A DNA stretch of 64,000 bases from assembly GCA_029060305.1 (NCBI GenBank), contig JAIDUG010000055.1, forward strand, positions 1-64,000, written 5' to 3'. Shown here piece after piece: positions 17,815-25,969 of this stretch; position 1 is the stretch's first letter; each line of letters opens with the position of its first letter. The translations under genes were made by a program, and so were the position numbers. The stretch comes from Ruminococcus sp. (GTDB lineage Bacteria; Bacillota; Clostridia; Oscillospirales; Ruminococcaceae). The notes under the pieces were generated by a model, which saw only the letters and a list, made by a program, of their open reading frames with translations, was not told the DNA's origin and did not search any database.

Positions 17815-17891
17815 ATACAACTCTCCTGTTCTCTGTAGTGTACCCTCTGAATCCGGATACCATTTGCAAATTATTTCAATTGCTGATATTA

Positions 17892-17920
17892 ATTATACAT
17901 TCAAAAATCTGCATAGTCAA
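17892..17920 (-). promoter_or_regulatory. Sigma-A promoter of the HPr gene
   Basis: Minus-strand TTGACT (17915-17920), 17-bp spacer, TATAAT (17892-17897), about 80 bp before the ATG. The rest of the 17821-18109 gap shows no convincing gene; a 61-codon ORF there overlaps the promoter and looks spurious. Confidence 0.75.
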
Positions 17921-18109
17921 CGGATTTTTTGCTTTAAACGCCCACTTTTCAAGAATTTCTACATTTAGTTTAAATGTGAGAGTTATTTTTTCGGTTTGGT
18001 TGTTGATATTTACTATAAAAAGTTTTAACATAAATTGTATAACTCCCACAATTTTCAACATTGTATTATGTTCATTACGTATAAACTGTAAATTTTTGAA
18101 ATAGTATAC

Positions 18110-18808
18110 TTATTGTTTAGATTTATTGTATACTTCCAGTAAATCGGGACGGCGTTGAGAAGTAACCTCAATACTTTTTTCAAGTCGCCATTTTTCAATA
18201 TTTTTGTGATGTCCGGAAAGAAGTACAGCCGGTACGTTTTCGCCCTCCCATACTTCAGGACGTGTATATTGAGGGTACTCCAAAAGACCACTGTAGATAC
18301 TTTCGTCTTTGAAACAGACTTCGTCAGAAAGAACGCCGTCACACATTCTTGCAACAGCGTCAACAACAGCCATTGCAGGAATTTCACCGCCTGTGAGAAC
18401 ATAGTCGCCTATGGAAATTTCCTCGTCAACTATCTTGTCAATAATACGCTGGTCTACGCCCTCATAGTGACCGCAGATTATAAGAATATTTTCCATTTTG
18501 GAAAGTTCAACAGCACGTTGCTGAGTGAAGATTTTTCCTTTAGGGGACATATATATTGTATGCGGTTTTGAACCGATTTCGTTACATACTGCATTGTAAC
18601 AGTTGTAAATAGGTTCACACTGCATAACCATTCCCATACCTCCGCCGTATGGAGTATCGTCAACACGTCTATGTTTGTCGTGAGTGTAGTCACGTATCTG
18701 ATGGCAGTTTATGTATATTTTGCCTGCTTTTCTTGCACGTCCGACTATGCTTTCACCTAATACGGCTTCGCACATTTCCGGAAATAATGTGGCTATTTCT
18801 ATTCTCAT
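18110..18808 (-). CDS. trmD: tRNA (guanine37-N1)-methyltransferase TrmD
   Basis: 232 residues. It methylates N1 of G37 next to the anticodon to prevent +1 frameshifting, using SAM bound in a trefoil knot. Visible motifs are DDTPYGGGMGMVMQ, ICGHYEGVDQRI and DYVLTGGEIP. In most bacteria trmD directly follows rimM; here its ATG overlaps the stop of an inserted leucine-rich-repeat gene by four bases (ATGA), so TrmD translation is probably coupled to that protein. rplS, the usual next gene, is absent. Confidence 0.95.
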   Translation of the reverse strand: MRIEIATLFPEMCEAVLGESIVGRARKAGKIYINCHQIRDYTHDKHRRVDDTPYGGGMGMVMQCEPIYNCYNAVCNEIGSKPHTIYMSPKGKIFTQQRAVELSKMENILIICGHYEGVDQRIIDKIVDEEISIGDYVLTGGEIPAMAVVDAVARMCDGVLSDEVCFKDESIYSGLLEYPQYTRPEVWEGENVPAVLLSGHHKNIEKWRLEKSIEVTSQRRPDLLEVYNKSKQ

Positions 18809-19509
18809 TTTTCTGTTACCTCTCTTATTATAACGCTTTTACAGCCATTAAAAGCCCATGCATAATATTTACAGGTTTCAGGAATAGAAATTCTCAGATT
18901 GTTACAACAACTAAAAGCACCCTCTCCTATTAATTCCGTATTTTCAGAAAGTCGCAATCTTTTAAGATTAGAACAATATCTAAAAGCACGATTATATATT
19001 TCTTTTATATTATCAATATTTATTTTTTCTAAACTACAGCAACTTGAAAATGCTTCTGTACCTATTATTATATCATTTCCGGAAATATTTACTTCAACAA
19101 GATTATTACATTCTGAAAATGCTTTTTTTCCTATTTCTTTAACAGTTTCAGGAAGATTTATCTTTTTTATTGTTCGATTATTTTGAAAAGCACAGTTTCC
19201 GATTTTTGTTACACCATATGGTATTGTAACTTCTTCACTTTCACCGAGATATTCGTGTAATAAACCGTTTTCTATATCAAATTCTTCAGGGTCATATGAT
19301 GTGTAAGGTACATCAATAATTTCACCATTTTCATTAACCATATTGGTTGAATTGTTTGGGCTATCTTCGATATTGTATGGCGGTACAACATCAGGAGTAG
19401 TTTCAGCCTTTACTGGTGAGAATTTAGCATCTTTTGCAAGAATTTCAATAATATTTTTCAATTCCTGTATTTCATTTTCAAGATTTTTTATTTTTTCATT
19501 ATCATTCAT
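18805..19509 (-). CDS. BspA-type leucine-rich repeat protein inserted between rimM and trmD
   Basis: 234 residues: an N-terminal coiled coil (IKNLENEIQELKNIIEILAK, about 7-26), a Pro/Asn-rich linker, then about five LRR_5 units of about 23 residues (pattern ..I....F..C..L..I.IP..). It has no signal peptide, no dockerin and no membrane segment, so it should stay in the cytoplasm, unlike most BspA proteins. It sits 14 bp after rimM and overlaps trmD by four bases, inside an operon normally devoted to ribosome and tRNA modification. Its role is unknown; protein binding is the usual function of the fold. Confidence 0.8.
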   Translation of the reverse strand: MNDNEKIKNLENEIQELKNIIEILAKDAKFSPVKAETTPDVVPPYNIEDSPNNSTNMVNENGEIIDVPYTSYDPEEFDIENGLLHEYLGESEEVTIPYGVTKIGNCAFQNNRTIKKINLPETVKEIGKKAFSECNNLVEVNISGNDIIIGTEAFSSCCSLEKINIDNIKEIYNRAFRYCSNLKRLRLSENTELIGEGAFSCCNNLRISIPETCKYYAWAFNGCKSVIIREVTEK

Positions 19510-19523
19510 AAATTTATTCTCCT

Positions 19524-20021
19524 TTAATCAAATAGTCCCTCAAGGGGTCTTATAGTCATCGAATTGTTGTCTATATCGGTAGAAACAACAACGTCAGCGA
19601 TAGCAGGTACAAGATATTCTCTGCCGTTGCCGTTTACGACGTATACATCATTTGCACCTGTCTGCATAACGTCAGTTATTTTACCGTATATAAAATCAGT
19701 GTCAGCATTTTTTACCTCAACGCCTATTAAGTCCTGTATAAAATAGGTGTCGTCGTCGAGTTCAAGGTCGTCACGATGCATATATAATATTTTATTGCGG
19801 AGTTTTTCAGCCTGCTCCGGAGTGTCCACGCCCTCAATCTTTGCGATTACCATATTTTTTGCTGTTCTTGACCTCTCAATGAATATTTCCTTTCTGTCAA
19901 GAAAAAGCCTGTCAAATTCGCAGAGAAGTTCCGGAACATCAGTATAAGGCATTATCTTGACTTCTCCTTTTATGCCATGGACGTTTACAATCTTTCCTGC
20001 TTCGAGATATTCTTTTTTCAT
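19524..20021 (-). CDS. rimM: Ribosome maturation factor RimM
   Basis: 165 residues from the ATG at 20021, preceded by AGGTGATAG; the longer ORF start would add a basic, unconserved N-terminus. RimM helps 16S rRNA processing and 30S head assembly through binding S19. The sequence has the RimM N-domain (AGKIVNVHGIKGEVKIMPYTD) and a C-terminal PRC barrel (DLIGVEVKN...YGKITDV...YLVPAIADVV). It is the first gene of the operon rimM-LRR-trmD and has its own promoter; rpsP and the KH-domain gene that normally precede it are absent. Confidence 0.93.
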   Translation of the reverse strand: MKKEYLEAGKIVNVHGIKGEVKIMPYTDVPELLCEFDRLFLDRKEIFIERSRTAKNMVIAKIEGVDTPEQAEKLRNKILYMHRDDLELDDDTYFIQDLIGVEVKNADTDFIYGKITDVMQTGANDVYVVNGNGREYLVPAIADVVVSTDIDNNSMTIRPLEGLFD

Positions 20022-20053
20022 TCTATCACCTTTTTTTCTTTTTGTGTATTTAT

Positions 20054-20082
20054 ATATTAACATATTTGAAAATATTTGTCAA
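20054..20082 (-). promoter_or_regulatory. Promoter of rimM operon
   Basis: Minus-strand TTGACA (20077-20082), 17-bp spacer, TAATAT (20054-20059). Confidence 0.7.
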
Positions 20083-20149
20083 TATCGTTATAAGAATTTA
20101 TATTTAGCAAAAATACTGTGCGGAGATTATATTTGTTTTTTTGTGATAA

Positions 20150-20656
20150 TCAGTTATGTTCTTTTATATGTAGTTTTATTTCGGAAAACTCCACTGGTGT
20201 ATAATTTATTCTTTCTACACTTACACAGAAACTCTGTTCGGAGAAGTTTGAGTATATGGGATTAGAGTGGACGTGTCCGAAGATATTCGCATAAGGCATA
20301 TTTTTGTTTATGTAGAGGGGTTCGTGTGAAATAATCCAGAAGTTTTCATAGATTATGGGATAACGGCTTACTCCTGAAAATCCGCAGTGATAATAATACT
20401 GTTCGTTTTCTGTATCGTGATTTCCCATAACAAGAAATTTTTCGCCGTTGAGTTTATGACAGATTTCACGGGATTTTTCAAAGCCGTATGCTGAAAAGTC
20501 TCCGACTAAAAAAACTTTGTCTTTTTCTGAAACAGTATTATTCCATTTTTCTATAATTGTGTTGTCCATTTCCTCAGTACAGGAAAACGGACGGTTTTCA
20601 TATTTTATTATATTGCCGTCTCCGAAATGTGTATCTGCCATAAAAAATGTTCTCAT
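20150..20656 (-). CDS. Calcineurin-like metallophosphoesterase
   Basis: 168 residues with the full set of metal-binding motifs in order: ADTHFG (D-x-H), VGDFS (GD), GNHD, SHEPL (His) and GHVHSN (GHxH). Such proteins are phosphodiesterases or phosphatases with two metals; the short length and the layout match small YfcE/phage-type members. Substrate is unknown. It is monocistronic, with its own promoter, and lies between the rimM operon and the divergent cysteine T-box operon. Confidence 0.85.
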   Translation of the reverse strand: MRTFFMADTHFGDGNIIKYENRPFSCTEEMDNTIIEKWNNTVSEKDKVFLVGDFSAYGFEKSREICHKLNGEKFLVMGNHDTENEQYYYHCGFSGVSRYPIIYENFWIISHEPLYINKNMPYANIFGHVHSNPIYSNFSEQSFCVSVERINYTPVEFSEIKLHIKEHN

Positions 20657-20690
20657 AATGATTCCTCACTTTAATATATGTTTTAATTTT

Positions 20691-20718
20691 ATTATAACAG
20701 ATAATTTCAGTTTGTCAA
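20691..20718 (-). promoter_or_regulatory. Promoter of the metallophosphoesterase gene
   Basis: Minus-strand TTGACA (20713-20718), 16-bp spacer, TATAAT (20691-20696). Confidence 0.75.
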
Positions 20719-20779
20719 TCTGATGATATAATCTGTTGTAGTGTCGGAAATTGCTTATTACAAATTAATGATATAAGTC

Positions 20780-20809
20780 TTGACAAAATCCGGAGTTGTG
20801 GTATATAAT
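20780..20809 (+). promoter_or_regulatory. Promoter of the cysE T-box transcript
   Basis: TTGACA (20780-20785), 18-bp spacer, TATAAT (20804-20809). Transcription would start near 20816, giving a leader of about 265 nt before cysE. Confidence 0.75.
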
Positions 20810-20815
20810 ATTATA

Positions 20816-21067
20816 AGCAATATTTTTGAAGAAGCGTAGCAGTCAGAGTAGCTTTTAAAAAAGGTTTTTTCAGAGAGTGTCGGGGCGGTGCGACGACACA
20901 TACCTTTGAAAGTGAAGTGCGTCTGTCAGCTTTGCGGAGGAAAAAACAGTATTCCGCAACGTAAAACCTTCGTTACAGGTAAATGAGCTATAAATCGGAG
21001 TGGAACAGCGTTACATACGCCTCCGGAGCGTATTATTTCTGTTTACGCTCCGGAGGCTGATTTTTTA
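20816..21067 (+). promoter_or_regulatory. T-box leader, cysteine specificity
   Basis: Long untranslated leader before cysE. The 5' part can form a long Stem I, with an AGAGAG element and a hairpin GTGTCG...CGACAC. The sequence GAAGTGCG contains TGC (20918-20920), a cysteine codon, in the place expected for the specifier. The T-box element reads CGGAGTGGAACAGCG (20996-21010), close to the consensus AGGGTGGNACCGCG with two changes. A strong terminator (GCCTCCGGAGCGTA / TACGCTCCGGAGGC, 21019-21057, then TTTTTT) competes with the antiterminator. Uncharged tRNA-Cys should allow read-through into cysE and possibly cysS. Confidence 0.85.
21019..21066 (+). terminator. T-box attenuator terminator
   Basis: 14-bp perfect stem around a 11-nt loop, followed by TGATTTTTT. 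Its 5' arm (CCTCCG) can pair instead with CGGAG of the T-box to form the antiterminator. Confidence 0.85.
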
Positions 21068-21081
21068 AAGGAGGAAAAGAC

Positions 21082-21729
21082 TTGTTTGAATATATAAAGA
21101 GAGATATAAGACTGATAAGAGAACGTGACCCTGCTGTGCACAGTACACTTGAAATACTGTTGACATATCCAAGTCTCACGGCGATAAGAAGTTATCGTAT
21201 TGCCCACTGGTTCTATAAACGAAAGATGTTCACAACTGCGAGAATGATTTCACAGCGTGCAAGACAAAAAACGGGTATTGAAATACACCCTGGTGCAGAA
21301 ATCGGCAAGGGGCTTTTCATAGACCACGGAATGGGTGTGGTTATAGGTGAAACAGCAGTAATCGGTGATAACTGTCTTTTATATCAGGGGGTAACTCTTG
21401 GCGGTACTGGTAAGGACAAGGGAAAACGTCACCCCACTCTTGGACACAACGTACTTGTGGGAGCAGGTGCAAAAGTTTTAGGACCTTTCAAGGTAGGAAA
21501 CAACGTCAAAATAGCTGCGAATGCTGTTGTACTGAACGAAATTCCCGATAACTGTACGGCTGTTGGCGTTCCTGCACGAGTGGTAAGGCGTAACGGCAGA
21601 AAAATATGTCCTGACGTATGCGAGGAAATAGACCAGATACACATTCCCGACCCTGTATCTCAGGAATTATGCCGTCTTGGTGCTGAAGTTGAGAAACTTA
21701 AAAAAGAGATTTCGGATATAAGAAAATGA
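21082..21729 (+). CDS. cysE: Serine O-acetyltransferase CysE
   Basis: 215 residues. It acetylates L-serine with acetyl-CoA, the first committed step of cysteine synthesis. It has an N-terminal helical region, then a left-handed beta helix of hexapeptide repeats (IEIHPGAEIGKGLFIDHGMGVVIG..) with the conserved catalytic His in DHGMG and the GGTGKDKGKRHPTLG loop. The start is a TTG seven bases after AAAGGAGG. Length fits the shorter Gram-positive (EpsC/CysE) class. Controlled by the cysteine T-box upstream. Confidence 0.94.
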   Translation: MFEYIKRDIRLIRERDPAVHSTLEILLTYPSLTAIRSYRIAHWFYKRKMFTTARMISQRARQKTGIEIHPGAEIGKGLFIDHGMGVVIGETAVIGDNCLLYQGVTLGGTGKDKGKRHPTLGHNVLVGAGAKVLGPFKVGNNVKIAANAVVLNEIPDNCTAVGVPARVVRRNGRKICPDVCEEIDQIHIPDPVSQELCRLGAEVEKLKKEISDIRK

Positions 21730-21737
21730 AATATTTA

Positions 21738-21768
21738 CTGCCGGTATTTCCGTATAGAATACCGGCAG
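21738..21768. repeat. Hairpin after cysE
   Basis: CTGCCGGTATT and AATACCGGCAG form an 11-bp perfect stem around 9 nt. It is followed by an A-rich stretch, not a T-run, so termination on the plus strand would be weak; it may stabilise or process the mRNA. Confidence 0.55.
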
Positions 21769-21820
21769 TGAGAAAAAATAATTTTGTGTGAACAAAAATA
21801 AAAAAGGAGTTTTTGATAAT

Positions 21821-22339
21821 ATGTCTGTATTTTTTAATTTCGGGCTTGAATACATACGTTTCCGTGAAAGACAGATTGAAAGCATTATCAATTATATGCA
21901 GTATGATTTGAAAATGGACAGGGAAGATATTGCAGTACCACCGGAAAGAATGACCGTCAGTTACGGAGTTTCTGACAAGTCCCGAAGAATACGTGCCTCT
22001 ATTCTTGAATGGAGCAGTTTCCATAACGGAAATTTTTTTGACGAAACAGATGAGTACAATGACCTTGAAATAATTATCTCAATTGACAATAATTTCTTTA
22101 CCGCAAGATGTGTGAAAAGCTGTATTACAAACACTATATCGGAAATAGAGTTTCCACACGGATTTCCGGACGAGCGTTACTCATGGGACTGGTATGAACA
22201 GCTTGCATATCAGGCAGGCGGACTTCTTACTGATAACAGACGACTTGCGGAGTTTGCATCTCAGGAAGCAGAAAAAGAAGATAATTTCAATCTTTTCAGA
22301 TTTGAAAAGGAAATGCTTACACGATACCAGAATTTATAA
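21821..22339 (+). CDS. Hypothetical protein between cysE and cysS
   Basis: 172 residues from the ATG at 21821, which follows AAAAAGGAG; the track's earlier start lies upstream of that site. The protein is acidic and soluble, with no membrane segment or signal peptide and many aromatic residues. I do not recognise a family. It sits between the cysteine genes on the same strand, about 27 bp before cysS, so it is probably co-transcribed under T-box control, but nothing in its sequence links it to cysteine metabolism. Confidence 0.65.
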   Translation: MSVFFNFGLEYIRFRERQIESIINYMQYDLKMDREDIAVPPERMTVSYGVSDKSRRIRASILEWSSFHNGNFFDETDEYNDLEIIISIDNNFFTARCVKSCITNTISEIEFPHGFPDERYSWDWYEQLAYQAGGLLTDNRRLAEFASQEAEKEDNFNLFRFEKEMLTRYQNL

Positions 22340-22365
22340 TTTTTTCAGAAGGAGCAGAATTTACT

Positions 22366-23775
22366 ATGCAGTTATATAATTCACTTTCACATAAAAAAGA
22401 GGAATTTGTTCCTCATGAAGCAGGAAAAGCGAGTATTTACACTTGCGGACCTACAGTATATCATTACGCACATATCGGAAATCTCCGCACCTATATTATG
22501 GAAGATATTCTTGAAAAGTATCTGAGATTCACCGGACTGGATGTCAAGCGTGTAATGAATATTACAGACGTTGGACATCTTACAAGCGACGGTGATACAG
22601 GTGACGACAAGATGTTAAAAGGTGCTAAGCGTGAACACAAGACCGTTATGGAAATAGCACAGTTTTACACGGACGCATTTTTTAGCGACTGCAAAAAACT
22701 TAATATCAAAACTCCTGATGTAGTAGTACCGGCAACTTCCTATATAGACGAATTTATAAGAGTTATTGAAGTTCTTATTGAAAAAGGCTTTGCATACGAG
22801 GCAGGCGGAAATATTTATTTCGATACTTCAAAACTTGACAAGTACTATGTTTTCAACGATTTCAAAGAGGAAGATTTGGCTGTCGGAGTACGTGAGGGTG
22901 TAGAGGAAGATTCAAACAAACGCAACAAGGCAGATTTTGTACTTTGGTTTACTAAGTCAAAATTTGATTCTCAGGAACTCAAATGGGAAAGTCCTTTCGG
23001 AACAGGTTACCCTGGCTGGCATATAGAATGTTCGTGTATCAGTATGAAGAATATCGGGGAATATCTTGATATTCATTGCGGAGGTATTGACAATGCTTTT
23101 CCGCACCACACAAACGAAATCGCACAGAGTGAAGCCTATCTCGGTCATGAATGGTGCAACTACTGGTTTCACGTTCATCACCTCAACACGAACAGCGGTA
23201 AGATGAGTAAGTCAAAAGGTGAATTTCTTACTGTATCACTTCTTGAGGAAAAAGGCTATAATCCTGTAGTATACAGATATTTCTGCTTGTTGTCGCACTA
23301 CAGAAAGTCGCTTGTATTTGACTGGGACAATCTTAATAATGCTGTAGTTTCTTACAATAAACTCATCGAAAGAATCGCATCTCTTACTTCCGACAAATCG
23401 GGAGAAGTTGACAGTACAGAATATAACCGTCTTATGAAAAATTTCACGGACGCACTTGATAATGATTTGAACACTTCGCTTGCAATTACGGCGTTGTATG
23501 ACGTTCTGAAATCTTCCGCAAACGCTGTAACAAAAATCACACTTATAAAAGAATTTGACAATGTTTTAGGACTTGACCTTATTGAAAATGCTGTAAAGGT
23601 TTCTGAAAGTGACAATGAAGAAATTCCGGAAGAAGTAATGGTACTTGTTGAGGAAAGAAAAATTGCACGTAAGGAAAAGAATTTCGCACTTGCCGACGAA
23701 ATCAGAAATAAAATAACTGCACTCGGTTATGAAGTCCGTGAGACAAGACAAGGAGTTGAAATCCGAAAAATATGA
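22366..23775 (+). CDS. cysS: Cysteinyl-tRNA synthetase
   Basis: 469 residues, the usual length. It charges tRNA-Cys. Motifs: HIGN in YHYAHIGNLRTY (HIGH signature, with the zinc ligand Cys in TCGPTV), IECSCIS and the His/Glu ligands (CGGIDNAFPHHTNEIAQSEA), and KMSKSKG. It lies downstream of cysE and one unknown gene, all after the Cys T-box, a usual Firmicutes pairing. The next gene overlaps its stop by four bases. Confidence 0.96.
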   Translation: MQLYNSLSHKKEEFVPHEAGKASIYTCGPTVYHYAHIGNLRTYIMEDILEKYLRFTGLDVKRVMNITDVGHLTSDGDTGDDKMLKGAKREHKTVMEIAQFYTDAFFSDCKKLNIKTPDVVVPATSYIDEFIRVIEVLIEKGFAYEAGGNIYFDTSKLDKYYVFNDFKEEDLAVGVREGVEEDSNKRNKADFVLWFTKSKFDSQELKWESPFGTGYPGWHIECSCISMKNIGEYLDIHCGGIDNAFPHHTNEIAQSEAYLGHEWCNYWFHVHHLNTNSGKMSKSKGEFLTVSLLEEKGYNPVVYRYFCLLSHYRKSLVFDWDNLNNAVVSYNKLIERIASLTSDKSGEVDSTEYNRLMKNFTDALDNDLNTSLAITALYDVLKSSANAVTKITLIKEFDNVLGLDLIENAVKVSESDNEEIPEEVMVLVEERKIARKEKNFALADEIRNKITALGYEVRETRQGVEIRKI

Positions 23776-24266
23776 ATTTAAGAAAAGCATTGCAGACTGA
23801 TATTGATATTGTTGCTGAAATTTATAGAAGTGTTATCGGAGTGAATAATTCGCACTGGACAGAAGATTATCCAACATATCAAAATGTTGTGCAGGATTAC
23901 AGCAAAGGAAATCTTTATATATTTGAGAATGATAATACAGTAATTGGTGCTTGTTCTGTTGAATCGGAAAGTGTTTTTGAAAATGATGACTTCTGGAAAA
24001 TCAATAATGGTACACAATGCGAAATTTCAAGAATAGTGATTGCACCTGAATATCAGGGAAAAGGTTATGCACGTATAATGGTGGGAAAACTTATTGACAT
24101 ACTCACGGAAAAAGGTTTTAAGTCTGTACATCTTTTTGTTGTGAAAAGTAACATTCCTGCCGTTGAAACATATAAAAGCCTTGATTTTAGTATTTCAGGG
24201 GAATGTAATATGTTTGGATATGAATATTTTGCTATGGAATACATTATAAACAGAAAAGAGGTTTGA
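23772..24266 (+). CDS. GNAT-family N-acetyltransferase
   Basis: 164 residues with the GNAT acetyl-CoA loop EYQGKGYARIMV and the following beta strand/helix typical of the fold; the C-terminal SVHLFVVKSNIPAVETYKSLDF matches motif B. The substrate is unknown; small-molecule amines or protein N-termini are the usual choices. It overlaps cysS by four bases (ATGA), so it is translationally coupled to it. Confidence 0.85.
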   Translation: MNLRKALQTDIDIVAEIYRSVIGVNNSHWTEDYPTYQNVVQDYSKGNLYIFENDNTVIGACSVESESVFENDDFWKINNGTQCEISRIVIAPEYQGKGYARIMVGKLIDILTEKGFKSVHLFVVKSNIPAVETYKSLDFSISGECNMFGYEYFAMEYIINRKEV

Positions 24267-24267
24267 A

Positions 24268-25053
24268 ATGGCAAGAATATATCCCCTTTTCAGCTCCAGT
24301 AAAGGCAACTCTCATTTTATCGGTACTGAAAAGGGTGGAATACTTATTGATTGCGGAGTAAGTTTTAAAAGACTTTCAACCGCTCTTGAAACAAACAGGA
24401 TACCGCTTTCAGCAGTGCAGGCGGTTTTCATAACACACGAACACGGCGACCACGTTTCCGGACTGAAAATGCTTACTCAGAAAACAGGCATTCCGGTTTA
24501 TAGTACAAAGAAAACTCTCACAAAACTTTGTGACGACAATAAAGTTTCCCCGAAATCTCCGGTTATTGCAATGAAACGTATTATATCTTGTGCGGATATG
24601 GAAATAAGCTGTTTTGGTACTTCTCATGATGCTGTTGAACCTTGCGGATATAAGATACATACTTATGATGATAAATATTGTGCAGTATGTACTGATACAG
24701 GAATTATTACTCCGGAAACCGACGAGGCACTAAAAGGTTGTAAAATGGTTCTGATAGAGTCCAATTATGACGAAATGATGTTGAGACGTGGGAATTATCC
24801 TCTGTATCTCAAACAGCGTATATTGTCAGAAAAGGGTCATCTCTCAAATGACGACTGTGCTTTGCAGGTCGGGAAACTCATAAAGTATGGTACTACCCAT
24901 ATAGTACTCGGACATCTCAGTCAGGAAAACAACAAGCCTTCGTGTGCATTCAATACGGTGAGAGGGTTTCTTGACAAGAATTATAAATTCAACAAAGATT
25001 ATTTAATGGGAGTTGCACCCGTTGAAACTCAGGGAGGAGCGGTTATTTTCTGA
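24268..25053 (+). CDS. MBL-fold hydrolase, WalJ/YycJ-like
   Basis: 261 residues with the metallo-beta-lactamase signature THEHGDHVSG (about 56-65) and later Asp/His ligands (CTDTG, LGHLSQ). The N-terminal SSSKGNSHFIGTEKGGILIDCG matches YycJ/WalJ, which in Bacillus and streptococci is linked to the WalRK system and cell-wall or DNA maintenance. No walRK is here; it is followed directly by rlmH, a neighbour also seen in Bacillus. Likely a 5'-exonuclease or phosphodiesterase; not proved. It is one base after the GNAT gene. Confidence 0.87.
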   Translation: MARIYPLFSSSKGNSHFIGTEKGGILIDCGVSFKRLSTALETNRIPLSAVQAVFITHEHGDHVSGLKMLTQKTGIPVYSTKKTLTKLCDDNKVSPKSPVIAMKRIISCADMEISCFGTSHDAVEPCGYKIHTYDDKYCAVCTDTGIITPETDEALKGCKMVLIESNYDEMMLRRGNYPLYLKQRILSEKGHLSNDDCALQVGKLIKYGTTHIVLGHLSQENNKPSCAFNTVRGFLDKNYKFNKDYLMGVAPVETQGGAVIF

Positions 25054-25526
25054 TGACGATAAATTTAATAGTTATAGGAAAACTCAAAGAAGATTATCTC
25101 CGAAATGCCTGTGCAGAATATATAAAGAGACTTTCAAGATACTGTAGTTTTGAGTTGCACGAAATAGACGAATGCAGATTAAGTGAAAATCCGTCCGTAA
25201 AGGAAATAGAATCCGCTTTACAGAAAGAAGCGTTACAGATAAAAAAATACGCAAAAGGTATGATAATACCTATGTGTATTGAGGGAAAACAGCTCAGCAG
25301 TGTGAAGTTTTCGGAAAAAATATCGTCCGCCGGTGTGAACGGTTTCAGCACGGTGACTTTCATAATCGGAAGTTCTTTCGGTCTTGCTCCGGAAATAAAG
25401 TCAATGGGAAGTTTTAAACTCTCAATGTCGGAGATGACTTTTCCGCACCAGCTTGCAAGGGTTATGTTACTCGAACAGATTTACAGGGCATTTCAGATTG
25501 CGGAGGGCGGAAAGTATCACAAGTAG
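25053..25526 (+). CDS. rlmH: 23S rRNA pseudouridine1915-N3-methyltransferase RlmH
   Basis: 157 residues of the SPOUT class. The N-terminal INLIVIGKLKEDYLRNACAEYIKRL and C-terminal FIIGSSFGLAPEIK...MTFPHQLARVMLLEQIYRAFQIAEGGKYHK are the classic RlmH signature, covering the SAM-binding knot. It methylates pseudouridine 1915 in helix 69. It overlaps the preceding MBL gene by one base. Confidence 0.95.
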   Translation: MTINLIVIGKLKEDYLRNACAEYIKRLSRYCSFELHEIDECRLSENPSVKEIESALQKEALQIKKYAKGMIIPMCIEGKQLSSVKFSEKISSAGVNGFSTVTFIIGSSFGLAPEIKSMGSFKLSMSEMTFPHQLARVMLLEQIYRAFQIAEGGKYHK

Positions 25527-25533
25527 GTGACAT

Positions 25534-25863
25534 ATGGCAGTAGATTTGATAAGATTCAACGGGGACTGGAACAACAAGAAAAGCGAAATAATTTTCAGTT
25601 ATCCGATTTCATCTGAAAATTTTTTCAGAAACATTTGGACAGTTGCTATTACTGAAAGTAAATTGAAGTTATTCAAAGATTGGGGGAATTTCACTCCTAA
25701 TCAGATAAATGAAGTACTTGACGAACTCTGTATATTAATAAAATGGTGTGACGATAATTTAACCGGAAATGACCATTTCAGAATGTATAGTCGGATTGAA
25801 GAACTTATGATTGTTATTCCAAAAGAAGCCCCAAATAGCAATGAACCATTCTATATTTTTTAA
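25534..25863 (+). CDS. Hypothetical small protein
   Basis: 109 residues, seven bases after rlmH with AGGTGA in front. It is acidic, soluble, rich in Trp, Asn and Ile, with a helical middle section (PNQINEVLDELCILIKWCDDN). I do not recognise a family; small lone proteins of this kind can be immunity proteins, but no toxin gene is adjacent. A 108-base stretch follows before the next gene. Confidence 0.5.
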   Translation: MAVDLIRFNGDWNNKKSEIIFSYPISSENFFRNIWTVAITESKLKLFKDWGNFTPNQINEVLDELCILIKWCDDNLTGNDHFRMYSRIEELMIVIPKEAPNSNEPFYIF

Positions 25864-25969
25864 ATATGAGTATTCTGAAACATAATAAGAAATTACAGAA
25901 ATGGTTTCCGTCAAGACGAAATATCGAAAGAGGTATAATCAATAAACCAATACTGAGGGGAGGAACAGA

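Noticed and set aside
17876-18061. 61-residue ORF on the minus strand between trmD and HPr
   Set aside because: It runs over the HPr promoter (TTGACT-17-TATAAT), has no ribosome binding site and resembles no protein I know.
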